A DNA stretch of 16,978 nt from Defluviitaleaceae bacterium (GCA_009787945.1 WQSI01000024.1:1-16978), one strand, 5' to 3'; positions 7,190-14,505 are shown, counted from the first letter of the stretch. Program-made: numbers and translations. Notes: generated from the sequence alone by a model not told the origin.

Positions 7190-8497
7190 ATGGTCAGCAA
7201 AATTACAGAAATGGCTAAAGATGTGCAAGAACGGCTAATTCACTGGCGAAGGGATTTTCATAGGTATCCCGAACTAGGCTTTAGAGAGTTTCGTACAGCG
7301 TCAATTGTTGCTAAAAATTTACAGGAATTTGGATATGAAATTATCCTGGGCGAAGACGCAATGGATGGCGGGGTGATGCTCAACTCGCCTTCTGATGAGG
7401 TTTTGTTGGCAGAAATGTCACGGGCAAAATCCCAAGGGGCTTTTGAGGAATATTTCGACAAAATGAAAGGCGGCAAAACCGCTGTTGTTGGGGTTTTGGA
7501 CACAGGCAAACCTGGCAATATTGTGGCTATTAGGGTTGACATGGATGCCCTGCCCATTAAAGAGGCAGACACCCCCAACCATTTCCCTCAAAACCAGGGT
7601 TTTTCCTCGGTTAATGAAGGTGTTATGCATGCCTGCGCCCATGATGGGCATACAGCCGTTGGGCTTGCCATTGCAAAGTTGCTGTCAGAGCTAAAAGGCG
7701 GGCTTTCAGGCAAAATAAAAATTATTTTTCAGCCTGCGGAAGAGGGCGTGCAGGGCGGTGCTACAGGCATCATCAAAAAGGGCTTGGTGGACGATGTAAC
7801 CCACATGCTTGGCTTTCATATCGGCTTAAAGGCGAAAAGCGGGCAGGTTTTTGTGGAAACCACTAACTTTTTGGCGGCAACCAAGTTTAACGCCCATTTC
7901 ACAGGGAAAACAGCCCACGCAGGGGCAAATCCAGAGGAGGGCAAGTCTGCCCTTTTAGCGGCGGCTTCTGCCACCATGGGCTTGCAGGGCATTTACCGCC
8001 ACAGCGGCGGCGACTCGCGGATAAGTGTGGGGGTTTTCAAGTCTGGCACATCTTCCAACATTGTGCCTGACAAGGCGTTTTTAGGGCTTGAAACCCGCGG
8101 CGAAACCCGCGAAATTAACGACTTTATGAAGGGGGAGGTTGCCCGCATCATCAGCGGAGCATCGCAAATGTATGATGTGGCGCACACTCTTGAAATCACT
8201 GGGGAAGCCACCTCTGCCATCTGCGACAAAGAACTTGTTGACCTAACCCGTAAAACCGCTGAAAACCTCAATATTTTTGACCACATAGGGTCTGCTATCG
8301 GGCTTCACGCCAGTGAAGATTACACCTTTTTCATGGAATATGTCCAAGGGCGCGGGGGCAAAGCAACCCACCTTATAATAGGGGCAGATTTGGCAGATAA
8401 CCACCACACAAAAGATTTTGATTTTGATGAGGACTGCCTTTGGAAAGCCACGGCACTTTTCACCGCTATGACTGTTGACTTAACAACAAATATTTGA
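7190..8497 (+). CDS. abgA: M20-family amidohydrolase, AbgA-like (p-aminobenzoyl-glutamate hydrolase subunit A type)
   Basis: A 435-residue zinc amidohydrolase. In Escherichia coli, AbgA pairs with AbgB to split p-aminobenzoyl-glutamate, a folate breakdown product. Seen here: HWRRDFHRYPELGFREFRTA near the start, RVDMDALPIKE, the metal motif HACAHDGH (147-154; the usual Gly is Ala150), QPAEEG (181-186), GKTAHAGANPEEG, and the late NHHTKDF with H405-H406. The roughly 50-residue stretch between the opening helix and GVLDTG, including the acidic/basic part ending SQGAFEEYF, is the trait that points to AbgA rather than shorter hippurate hydrolases. ATG 7190 was chosen because AGGAG (7176-7180) lies 9 bases before it; TTG 7181 would abut that site. 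No abgB or abgT is present, so the real substrate may be another N-acyl amino acid. It lies 39 bases before pheS. Confidence 0.85.
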   Translation: MVSKITEMAKDVQERLIHWRRDFHRYPELGFREFRTASIVAKNLQEFGYEIILGEDAMDGGVMLNSPSDEVLLAEMSRAKSQGAFEEYFDKMKGGKTAVVGVLDTGKPGNIVAIRVDMDALPIKEADTPNHFPQNQGFSSVNEGVMHACAHDGHTAVGLAIAKLLSELKGGLSGKIKIIFQPAEEGVQGGATGIIKKGLVDDVTHMLGFHIGLKAKSGQVFVETTNFLAATKFNAHFTGKTAHAGANPEEGKSALLAAASATMGLQGIYRHSGGDSRISVGVFKSGTSSNIVPDKAFLGLETRGETREINDFMKGEVARIISGASQMYDVAHTLEITGEATSAICDKELVDLTRKTAENLNIFDHIGSAIGLHASEDYTFFMEYVQGRGGKATHLIIGADLADNHHTKDFDFDEDCLWKATALFTAMTVDLTTNI

Positions 8498-8536
8498 TAA
8501 AATAAACAAAACCCAAATACGGAAAGCAGGGATAAA

Positions 8537-9571
8537 ATGAGAGAAGAATTGTTGACAATAAAAGAAAAGGCACTTGCTGGCATGGCAAATGCAAACAGCA
8601 TGAAAACATTAGAGGAATTGCGGGTGGCAATCTTTGGCAAAAAAGGGGAGCTTACCCAAATTTTGCGGGGCATGGGGGGGCTGTCTGCTGAAGAGCGTCC
8701 TATTATGGGTCAGGTTGCAAACGAAGTGAGGGAGGAACTTGAACAAGCTCTGGAAGCCCGCAAAAACGCCCTTCATCAGGCAGAAATGGCGCAGGCAATG
8801 GCAAATGAGGTTATTGACGTAACATTGCCAGGCAAAGCTGCCAAACTTGGCTCTCGCCACCCAATGACCATGATAATTGAAGAGCTTTGCAACATCTTCA
8901 TGGGCATGGGCTACGAAATTGCTACAGGCCCTGACATTGAAACAGACTATCACAACTTTCAAGCCCTAAACATCCCAGAACACCACAGCGCAAGGGATGA
9001 ACAAGACACCTTTTATGTGGAAGGGGGGCATGTTTTGCGCACCCAAACAAGCCCTGTACAAATCCGCAAAATGGAGGAGGGCAAGCTGCCAATTGCCATT
9101 GTTGCCCCTGGCAAGGTTTTCCGCTCTGATGACATTGACGCAACCCACAGCCCAGTTTTCCACCAAATGGAAGGGCTTGTGGTGGACAAGGGCATCAACA
9201 TGGGGCATTTGAAAGGGGCTTTAACGGTTTTTGCCAGAACACTTTTCGGGGAGGACGTTAAAACCCGCTTCCGCCCCCACCATTTCGCCTTTACAGAGCC
9301 TTCTGCGGAAATGGACATTTCTTGCTTCGGCTGTGGCGGCGACCACGCCAAAATGCCCACTTGCCGCCTTTGCAAAGGGGAAGGCTGGATTGAGCTTTTA
9401 GGCTGCGGCATGGTTCACCCAAACGTTCTTAAAAACTGCGGCATCAACCCTGATGAATACAGCGGTTTCGCCTTCGGCATGGGGCTTGAGCGCATTGCAA
9501 TGCAAAGATACAATATTGACGACATGCGCCTGCTTTTTGATAATGATATTCGGTTTTTAAAGCAGTTTTAA
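8537..9571 (+). CDS. pheS: Phenylalanine-tRNA ligase alpha subunit
   Basis: A 344-residue class II aminoacyl-tRNA synthetase catalytic subunit. It charges tRNA-Phe as an alpha2-beta2 enzyme with PheT. Visible: the N-terminal coiled-coil arm (about 1-90), then HPMTMIIEELCNIFMGMGYE, motif 2 region KVFRSDDIDATHSPVFHQME, and motif 3 region FAFGMGLERIAMQRYN. A Cys cluster (C263, C266, C276, C279) lies before WIELLGCGMVHPN; a CxxC pair arrangement is common at this place in bacterial PheS. Here the two pairs are separated by nine residues (GGDHAKMPT). The ribosome binding site is modest (AGGG, 5 bases before ATG). No T-box leader is seen in the 39 bases after abgA, so expression seems to depend on the abgA promoter. 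The TAA stop overlaps the ribosome binding site of the next gene. Confidence 0.98.
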   Translation: MREELLTIKEKALAGMANANSMKTLEELRVAIFGKKGELTQILRGMGGLSAEERPIMGQVANEVREELEQALEARKNALHQAEMAQAMANEVIDVTLPGKAAKLGSRHPMTMIIEELCNIFMGMGYEIATGPDIETDYHNFQALNIPEHHSARDEQDTFYVEGGHVLRTQTSPVQIRKMEEGKLPIAIVAPGKVFRSDDIDATHSPVFHQMEGLVVDKGINMGHLKGALTVFARTLFGEDVKTRFRPHHFAFTEPSAEMDISCFGCGGDHAKMPTCRLCKGEGWIELLGCGMVHPNVLKNCGINPDEYSGFAFGMGLERIAMQRYNIDDMRLLFDNDIRFLKQF

Positions 9572-9585
9572 GGAGGGTTTATTTT

Positions 9586-10194
9586 ATGTCAAATTTAGCG
9601 CATCAAGCACCATACAAGCCACCAGTTAAAAGAGAAATGATTGACGGTGTAATCAGAATGATGTCACCAGGGGCAACCCAATACCATAATTTTGTCACTG
9701 GAAACTTAATAGGGATTTTGCGAAATTACTTACGTGGAAAGTCATGCCGTCTTTATGTGGACGGCATGAAGCTCAAGCTAAATGACGAAAACCTGTTTTA
9801 TCCCGATATAATGGTGGTTTGTGATGAAAGCAAACGTAAAGACCCAAAAATGATACACGGCGCGCCTGATTTGGTTGTGGAAGTGCTATCCCCAAGAACC
9901 ACAAAATTCGACCGAGGGCGCAAAAAAGAAATTTATGAAGAATCTGGAGTTAAAGAATTTTGGCTGGTTGACCCAAGCAACCTTACCATGGAAGTTTTTG
10001 TTCTTGTTGACGGCGTTTTCAAGCTTATTGATACTTACGCCCTATGCGGCAAAACAGAAATAGAGGACATGGAAGCATCTGGCGAAGAAATCCCAAAAAC
10101 TAACTTTAAAGTCAGCATTTTTGATGATTTGGAAATAGACCTTTGGGAGGCATTTGAAGGTATTTACGAAGAAGTTTTGCACGGGGATTTTTAG
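9586..10194 (+). CDS. Uma2-family (DUF820) PD-(D/E)XK nuclease-like protein
   Basis: A 202-residue protein matching the Uma2/DUF820 family, a restriction-endonuclease-fold group abundant in cyanobacteria and some Bacillota, with mostly unproven cellular roles. Seen: YEG-box-like region EMIDGVIRMMSPGATQYHN (18-35), YPDIMVVCDE with D74, APDLVVEVLSP (93-103) with D95 and E99, then a Lys pair (K113, K114) and the family-typical GVKEFWLVDP (121-130). The catalytic set therefore looks intact. AAGGAGGG (9570-9577, overlapping the pheS stop) gives it a strong ribosome binding site. It sits between pheS and pheT, which are normally adjacent, so it must be co-transcribed with them. A small acidic C-terminal part (about 160-202) follows the core fold. 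Confidence 0.88.
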   Translation: MSNLAHQAPYKPPVKREMIDGVIRMMSPGATQYHNFVTGNLIGILRNYLRGKSCRLYVDGMKLKLNDENLFYPDIMVVCDESKRKDPKMIHGAPDLVVEVLSPRTTKFDRGRKKEIYEESGVKEFWLVDPSNLTMEVFVLVDGVFKLIDTYALCGKTEIEDMEASGEEIPKTNFKVSIFDDLEIDLWEAFEGIYEEVLHGDF

Positions 10195-10198
10195 GAGA

Positions 10199-10218
10199 GT
10201 AAAGTTTAGTAAAGTTTA
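10199..10218 (+). repeat. 10-bp tandem duplication before pheT
   Basis: GTAAAGTTTA occurs twice in direct succession (10199-10208, 10209-10218), between the uma2 stop and the pheT ribosome binding site AGGAGG (10218-10223). An AGGAGA just upstream repeats the ribosome-binding theme. It may be a small slippage duplication or a scar from uma2 entry. Confidence 0.7.
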
Positions 10219-10228
10219 GGAGGATTTT

Positions 10229-12595
10229 ATGAATTTACCAATGTCTTGGCTGAAAGATTTTGTTGATATAGATGTGACCCTAAATGAATTTGCAGACATG
10301 ATGACCATGAGCGGCTCTAAAGTTGAGAAAATACACCATTTGGGAGCAGAAATCACAAATGTTGTGGTTGGACGTATTGAGAGCGTTGAAAGGCATCCAG
10401 ATGCAGACAAACTGGTCATAACCCGCATAAACATAGGAAATGATGAGTTTAGACAAATTGTCACAGGGGCAACCAATATAGCTCAGGGGGATTATATCCC
10501 CGTTGCCCTTCATGGGGCAAATTTAGCTGATGGGCTGAAAATCAAAAAGGGTAAAATTAGAGGGGTGGAGTCTGAGGGGATGCTCTGCTCTGTTGAAGAA
10601 TTAGGGCATAGCCGCGCAGAGTTCCCCGAAGCACCAGAGGATGGCATCTATATTTTTGGCGAACCTCAAGAGCTTGGGGCAGATGCCCGTCAGGTTCTCG
10701 GGCTTTTGCAAGATGTGGTTGAATTTGAAATAACCACAAACCGCCCAGACTGCTTCTCCATAATAGGACTTGCTAGGGAAACGTCTGCGACGTTTAATTG
10801 CGAGTTACGGATTACGAATTACGAATTAGAAAAGCCTGTTACTGACCGTGTTGCTGTGGAGATTCGGAATGATGGGCTTTGTGGCCGTTATGTGGCGGGG
10901 GTTGTTGAAAATGTTAAAATTGCGCCTTCCCCTCAGTGGATGCGGGCGCGTCTTATGGCTTGCGGTTTACGTCCTGTTAATAATATTGTTGACATTACGA
11001 ATTATGTTATGTTGGAGATGGGGCAGCCTATGCATGCCTTTGACATCCGTGCCATTGGCGGCAATAAAATTGTAGTGCGCAATGCTGAAGAAGGTGAGAA
11101 AATCACCACTTTGGACGGTATGGAGCGGGTTTTGGATACCGACATGCTAGTTATTGCCGACGAAGCCCGCGCCGTGGGTATTGCAGGGATTATGGGAGGG
11201 GAAGGCTCTAAAATTGTAGACGACACCACAACCATACTTTTTGAATCTGCTAATTTTAATGGGGTTAACATCCGCCAAAGCTCTAAAAAGCTTGGGCTTA
11301 GGACAGACAGCAGCGGGCGTTACGAAAAGGGGCTGGACCCTAACCTTTCCCTTGCTTGCATCAACCGCGCCTTGGAGCTTGTTAAGGAGCTTGGTTGCGG
11401 TGATGTGGTTGAAGGGCTTGTGGACTGCTACCCAAACCCCCGCCCAAAGCGCGAATTAGAATTTGACCCTTCTAAAATTGCCGATTTGCTAGGCATTGAT
11501 GTGGATGGCGGGAAAATTGCTGAGCTTTTAGAGCCTTTGGGCATTAAGGTCAACGGCAACACTGCCATAATCCCCACTTTCCGCTACGATTTAGAAATTT
11601 GGCAGGATTTAGCAGAGGAAGTTGCCCGCCTTTATGGTTACGACAATATCCCTACAATTGTGGCGGCATCCTCCAATGTAGGGGGCAAAACCGACCGCCA
11701 GCGCATGGAAGATAAGCTTGTGGAAACCATGGTTTCTCTAGGCTATTCCCAAATGCTGACATATGCTTTTGAATCCCCGAAAGTGTTTGATAAGCTATTG
11801 ATACCGACAGATAATGTGTTGCGGGATGTGGTGAAAATCAAAAACCCTCTGGGCGAGGACACCAGCATCATGCGCACAAACCCTATGAACAGCATTTTGA
11901 CAGCCCTATCAACTAATTACAACCGCAGAAACCAAAACGCCCGCCTGTTTGAGCTTGTAAAATTATACTACCCAAGCCTAGAAGGCGAATTGCCTAGTGA
12001 ATATGAGATTTTGGTAGTTGGCGGATATGGCAACATGGATTTTTACGACATTAAAGGCGTTGTTGAAACCCTTGGCTCTGTGTTTGGTCTGGAGCTTGCT
12101 GGGCAAACCAACGAATTTCTGCCAAAACCAGATGCCCCCTGGATGCACCCTGGTCGCTCTGTCGCCTACCGCAACCTTGGGCATCTTGGGCAAATTCACC
12201 CTCAAGTTGCGGAAAATTATGAAATTGGCACGCCCTGCTATGTAGCAGTAATTGATTTTGACTTGCTCCGCGACCAGGCAGAAATGGTTAAGGCATATCG
12301 CCCATTGCCCCGCTATCCCCAAATTCAGCGGGATTTAGCGCTGGTTGTCAAAAGCGACATAACCCACGGTATGCTCTCTGCCGAAATTAGGCGGGCTGGG
12401 GGCAAAATCCTCCGTGACATTAACCTGTTTGACGTTTACACAGGTGACAAAGTTGCAGAAGGCACAAAGTCCATGGCATACAACCTAAGCTTCCGCGCCG
12501 ACGACCGCACCCTAACAGACGAAGAAGCCGCAAAAGCCACAGACAAAATCCTAAAAGCCGTTGGCGATGCCTTCGAGGCAGAACTTCGCAAATAG
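10229..12595 (+). CDS. pheT: Phenylalanine-tRNA ligase beta subunit
   Basis: A 788-residue PheT of normal length, partner of PheS. Domains in order: N-terminal fold (MNLPMSWLKDFVDIDVTLNE), an EMAP-type tRNA-binding OB domain (about 40-150, VVVGRIESVERHPDADKL), the B3/B4 editing domain (about 210-375, with RARLMACGLRPVNNIVDITN and GIAGIMGGEGS), the B5 DNA-binding-like domain (about 400-475), the inactive synthetase-like core, and the C-terminal anticodon-binding FDX-ACB domain (from about 690, YRPLPRYPQIQRDLALVVK). A well-spaced AGGAGG precedes the ATG. Oddity: residues 192-201 (ELRITNYELE) are encoded by four tandem heptamers, in the linker before the B3/B4 domain. Codon choice around 10785-11070 is richer in T- and G-ending codons than the 3' half. 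Confidence 0.98.
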   Translation: MNLPMSWLKDFVDIDVTLNEFADMMTMSGSKVEKIHHLGAEITNVVVGRIESVERHPDADKLVITRINIGNDEFRQIVTGATNIAQGDYIPVALHGANLADGLKIKKGKIRGVESEGMLCSVEELGHSRAEFPEAPEDGIYIFGEPQELGADARQVLGLLQDVVEFEITTNRPDCFSIIGLARETSATFNCELRITNYELEKPVTDRVAVEIRNDGLCGRYVAGVVENVKIAPSPQWMRARLMACGLRPVNNIVDITNYVMLEMGQPMHAFDIRAIGGNKIVVRNAEEGEKITTLDGMERVLDTDMLVIADEARAVGIAGIMGGEGSKIVDDTTTILFESANFNGVNIRQSSKKLGLRTDSSGRYEKGLDPNLSLACINRALELVKELGCGDVVEGLVDCYPNPRPKRELEFDPSKIADLLGIDVDGGKIAELLEPLGIKVNGNTAIIPTFRYDLEIWQDLAEEVARLYGYDNIPTIVAASSNVGGKTDRQRMEDKLVETMVSLGYSQMLTYAFESPKVFDKLLIPTDNVLRDVVKIKNPLGEDTSIMRTNPMNSILTALSTNYNRRNQNARLFELVKLYYPSLEGELPSEYEILVVGGYGNMDFYDIKGVVETLGSVFGLELAGQTNEFLPKPDAPWMHPGRSVAYRNLGHLGQIHPQVAENYEIGTPCYVAVIDFDLLRDQAEMVKAYRPLPRYPQIQRDLALVVKSDITHGMLSAEIRRAGGKILRDINLFDVYTGDKVAEGTKSMAYNLSFRADDRTLTDEEAAKATDKILKAVGDAFEAELRK
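10802..10829 (+). repeat. In-frame heptanucleotide tandem repeat inside pheT
   Basis: Four 7-base units run in order: GAGTTAC, GGATTAC, GAATTAC, GAATTAG. The unit length is not a multiple of three, yet the array keeps the pheT frame and encodes ELRITNYEL. Such (G)AATTAC(G) heptamer arrays, which yield ELRITNYE-type peptides, occur as short tandem repeats in several bacterial genomes, notably cyanobacteria. Confidence 0.85.
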
Positions 12596-12632
12596 TACAT
12601 TGAATGTTATTATCTGTATAAGTTATACTCAT

Positions 12633-12667
12633 AATAAGACCTGCTCTGGTGGGTCTTATTTGTTTTT
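12633..12667 (+). terminator. Intrinsic terminator after pheT
   Basis: AATAAGACC (12633-12641) pairs perfectly with GGTCTTATT (12652-12660) across a 10-base loop, followed by TGTTTTT. It lies 38 bases after the pheT stop and closes the abgA-pheS-uma2-pheT group. Confidence 0.9.
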
Positions 12668-12693
12668 GCGGGAATAATATTCATTGGAAGGGG

Positions 12694-12723
12694 TTGACGA
12701 TTATAATGAAATTATGGTATTAT
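12694..12723 (+). promoter_or_regulatory. Sigma-A-like promoter of the short unit before comM
   Basis: TTGACG (12694-12699) is followed after 18 bases by TATTAT (12718-12723): 5/6 in both boxes. It lies directly after the pheT terminator. It is the only promoter I see for the leader ORFs and comM. Confidence 0.7.
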
Positions 12724-12761
12724 TATTTTAGAAGGTTTTGTCAAAAGAAAAGGAGGGATAA

Positions 12762-12878
12762 ATCCATGGCGAGCCAGCTTGGATAGCACTCCTAACAATT
12801 ACAGTTACAAAATTATTGGAATGGTTGTTTAAAATCGCACAAAGGCGCATAAAGAAAAGCGAAAAAGAAGAAGAATAA
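12762..12878 (+). pseudogene. Toxin-like hydrophobic microprotein reading frame lacking an in-frame start
   Basis: An open frame after a TAA at 12759-12761 encodes IHGEPAWIALLTITVTKLLE and continues WLFKIAQRRIKKSEKEEE to TAA at 12876-12878. The pattern is a short hydrophobic helix followed by a basic, charged tail, as in type I toxin / holin-like microproteins. A very strong AGGAGGG (12751-12757) precedes it, but the well-placed ATG (12766) is in another frame and gives only MASQLG then stop. No ATG, GTG or TTG lies in the hydrophobic frame before the helix. A net loss of two bases near 12769 would join ATG to GAGCCAGCTTGG. So it is either frameshifted, begun at a rare codon, or not translated. 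Family membership is inferred from shape only. Confidence 0.45.
12766..12786 (+). CDS. Six-codon ORF (possible leader peptide)
   Basis: ATG at 12766 follows AGGAGG (12751-12756) by 9 bases and encodes MASQLG before TAG. The ribosome binding site is among the strongest in the window, so ribosomes probably load here. It may be a leader peptide, or the 5' end of the broken microprotein gene that overlaps it. Confidence 0.35.
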   Translation: MASQLG

Positions 12879-12880
12879 CA

Positions 12881-12904
12881 GTGGCGGCTAACCGTCGCTT
12901 TTTT
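12881..12904 (+). terminator. Intrinsic terminator directly before comM
   Basis: GTGGCGG (12881-12887) pairs with CCGTCGC (12892-12898), including two G-T wobbles, across the loop CTAA, followed by six Ts (12899-12904). The comM ribosome binding site AAGGGG (12909-12914) starts only 4 bases after the T-run. Confidence 0.75.
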
Positions 12905-12922
12905 ACGTAAGGGGTGTTGATT

Positions 12923-14446
12923 TTGGTCGCAAAGATAATTTCGGGGGCGTTGCATGGGGTGGACGGCACACGGATTGAGGTTGAGGTGGACATGGTAGGC
13001 GGGATGCCAGGGATTGACATTGTGGGCTTGCCTGATTCTGCTGTGAAGGAGAGTAAAGAGCGGGTGCGGACGGCTTTGCGCAATTCGGGGGCGGTGATAC
13101 CTTCTAAGCGCATTACGGTAAACCTTGCCCCTGCGGACATTCGCAAGGAAGGCCCTGCTTATGATTTGCCCATAGCCCTCGGAATTTTGGTGTCCATGGG
13201 CATGTTGCCTGCCCCTGCCCTGGAAGGGGTTTTTATAGCAGGCGAGCTGTCTTTAGATGGCAAATTGCGCCCTATTCATGGGGTTTTGCCCATGGTTCAT
13301 TCAGCGGTGGCTGGGGGCAGCAGCATCTGCATCGTACCCCCTGAAAATGCACGAGAAGCCTCGCTTGTGGAGGGTGCGCGGGTTATCGCCCCTGAAAACT
13401 TGGGGCAGTTGATACAGCATTTTAAGGGCAAGCTTTTGCAAGAATATCAGCCAGAACCCCTTGAATACGCCACTGCTGACGGTTCAGGTTTGCTAGATTT
13501 TTCTGACGTTCGCGGGCAGGAAGGTGTCAAACGTGCCTTAAAAATTTCCGCGGCAGGAGGGCATAATATTTTACTAATAGGCCCGCCAGGCAGCGGCAAA
13601 ACCATGATGGCTCGCCGTATGCCTGGCATCTTAGGCGGTCTTGCCTTTGAACAAAGCTTGGATGTTACCAAAATTTACTCTGTAGCAGGGCTTATCCAAA
13701 ACAAAGGGCGGCTAATCGACCAAAGACCTTTCCGAAGCCCCCACCACACCATTTCCTATTCCGCCTTGGTTGGGGGCGGCAAAATCCCCCGCCCTGGTGA
13801 GGTTTCTTTGGCACACAACGGAGTGCTGTTTCTGGATGAACTGCCAGAGTTTGCCCGAAACGTCCTGGAAGCTCTGCGCCAGCCCATGGAGGACGGTAAT
13901 GTAACCATTTCCCGCGTAAACAGCACCATTACATATCCTTGCAGCTTTGTGTTGGTGGCAAGTATGAACCCCTGCCCCTGCGGCTATTTTGGTGACGGCG
14001 ACAAATGCAGCTGCACCGAGAGAAACGTAAGTAAATACCTAGACAAAATTTCTGGCCCGCTTCTTGATAGAATAGACATTCACGTAGAAGCGTCGCGGGT
14101 TAACTATGAAGATTTTAACGAAGGCAAGCAGGAAAGCTCCGCGGAAATCCGCGCTCATGTGGAAAAAGCCCAAGAAATCCAGCGCAAGCGTTATAAAAAT
14201 GAAAAAATTTATAACAACGCCCAGCTGTCAGGGGGGCTTATAGACAAATATTGCAGTTTAGACGAGGAAAGCAAAGCCTTGCTAAAACGGGTCTATGACG
14301 CAATGGACTTATCCGCGCGGGGCTACCACAAAATCCTAAAACTAGCCCGAACCATAGCCGACCTTGACGGCAACCAAAACATAAACGCAAGCCATATCGC
14401 CGAAGCAGTGCAATGCCGCGCCTTAGACCGAAAATATTGGAGATAA
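12923..14446 (+). CDS. comM: ComM / YifB family Mg-chelatase-like AAA+ ATPase
   Basis: A 507-residue ComM. In Vibrio and Haemophilus this is a hexameric helicase that aids branch migration when incoming DNA is integrated during natural transformation. Domains: N-terminal S5-fold ChlI domain (about 1-120; VEVDMVGGMPGIDIVGLPD, SAVKESKERVRTALRNSGA), AAA+ core with Walker A GPPGSGKT (220-227) and Walker B VLFLDE (D305, E306), the family-typical VASMNPCPCGYFGDGDKCSC region, and LLDRIDIHVE before the Mg-chelatase C-terminal helical domain. TTG 12923 was chosen because it begins MVAKIISGAL, like other ComM proteins, and lies 8 bases after AAGGGG; GTG 12914 overlaps that site. It has no promoter of its own after the terminator at 12881-12904. 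dprA and topA, its frequent partners in Bacillota, are not here. Confidence 0.95.
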   Translation: MVAKIISGALHGVDGTRIEVEVDMVGGMPGIDIVGLPDSAVKESKERVRTALRNSGAVIPSKRITVNLAPADIRKEGPAYDLPIALGILVSMGMLPAPALEGVFIAGELSLDGKLRPIHGVLPMVHSAVAGGSSICIVPPENAREASLVEGARVIAPENLGQLIQHFKGKLLQEYQPEPLEYATADGSGLLDFSDVRGQEGVKRALKISAAGGHNILLIGPPGSGKTMMARRMPGILGGLAFEQSLDVTKIYSVAGLIQNKGRLIDQRPFRSPHHTISYSALVGGGKIPRPGEVSLAHNGVLFLDELPEFARNVLEALRQPMEDGNVTISRVNSTITYPCSFVLVASMNPCPCGYFGDGDKCSCTERNVSKYLDKISGPLLDRIDIHVEASRVNYEDFNEGKQESSAEIRAHVEKAQEIQRKRYKNEKIYNNAQLSGGLIDKYCSLDEESKALLKRVYDAMDLSARGYHKILKLARTIADLDGNQNINASHIAEAVQCRALDRKYWR

Positions 14447-14456
14447 AACAAAAATA

Positions 14457-14505
14457 ACATCGTATGGGCGTACAATGTACGCCCATACGATGTATGTGGT
14501 TTTTT
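14457..14505 (+). terminator. Perfect 18-bp palindrome with T-run after comM, related to the REP-like repeats
   Basis: Bases 14457-14474 and 14476-14493 are perfect inverted copies around one base, and six Ts follow at 14500-14505. The fold lies 10 bases after the comM stop and is probably its terminator, although a few bases separate stem and T-run. Its core GGGCGTACAATGTACGCCC (14466-14484) equals the 3357-3375 palindrome except for TA in place of CG at two mirrored places, so the stem pairing is kept. Confidence 0.7.

Noticed and set aside
8498..8536. T-box or other riboswitch before pheS
   Set aside because: Only 39 A-rich bases separate abgA and pheS, too short for a T-box, and no T-box motif or terminator is visible.
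9323..9373. Zinc-finger insertion in PheS as a novelty
   Set aside because: A paired CxxC cluster before the GW(I/L)E(I/L)LG segment is common in bacterial PheS, so it is not unusual.
12766..12878. Programmed -1 frameshift joining the six-codon ORF to the hydrophobic frame
   Set aside because: The frame relation fits -1, but no slippery heptamer or stimulatory structure is visible in the short overlap, so mutation or an alternative start is more likely.
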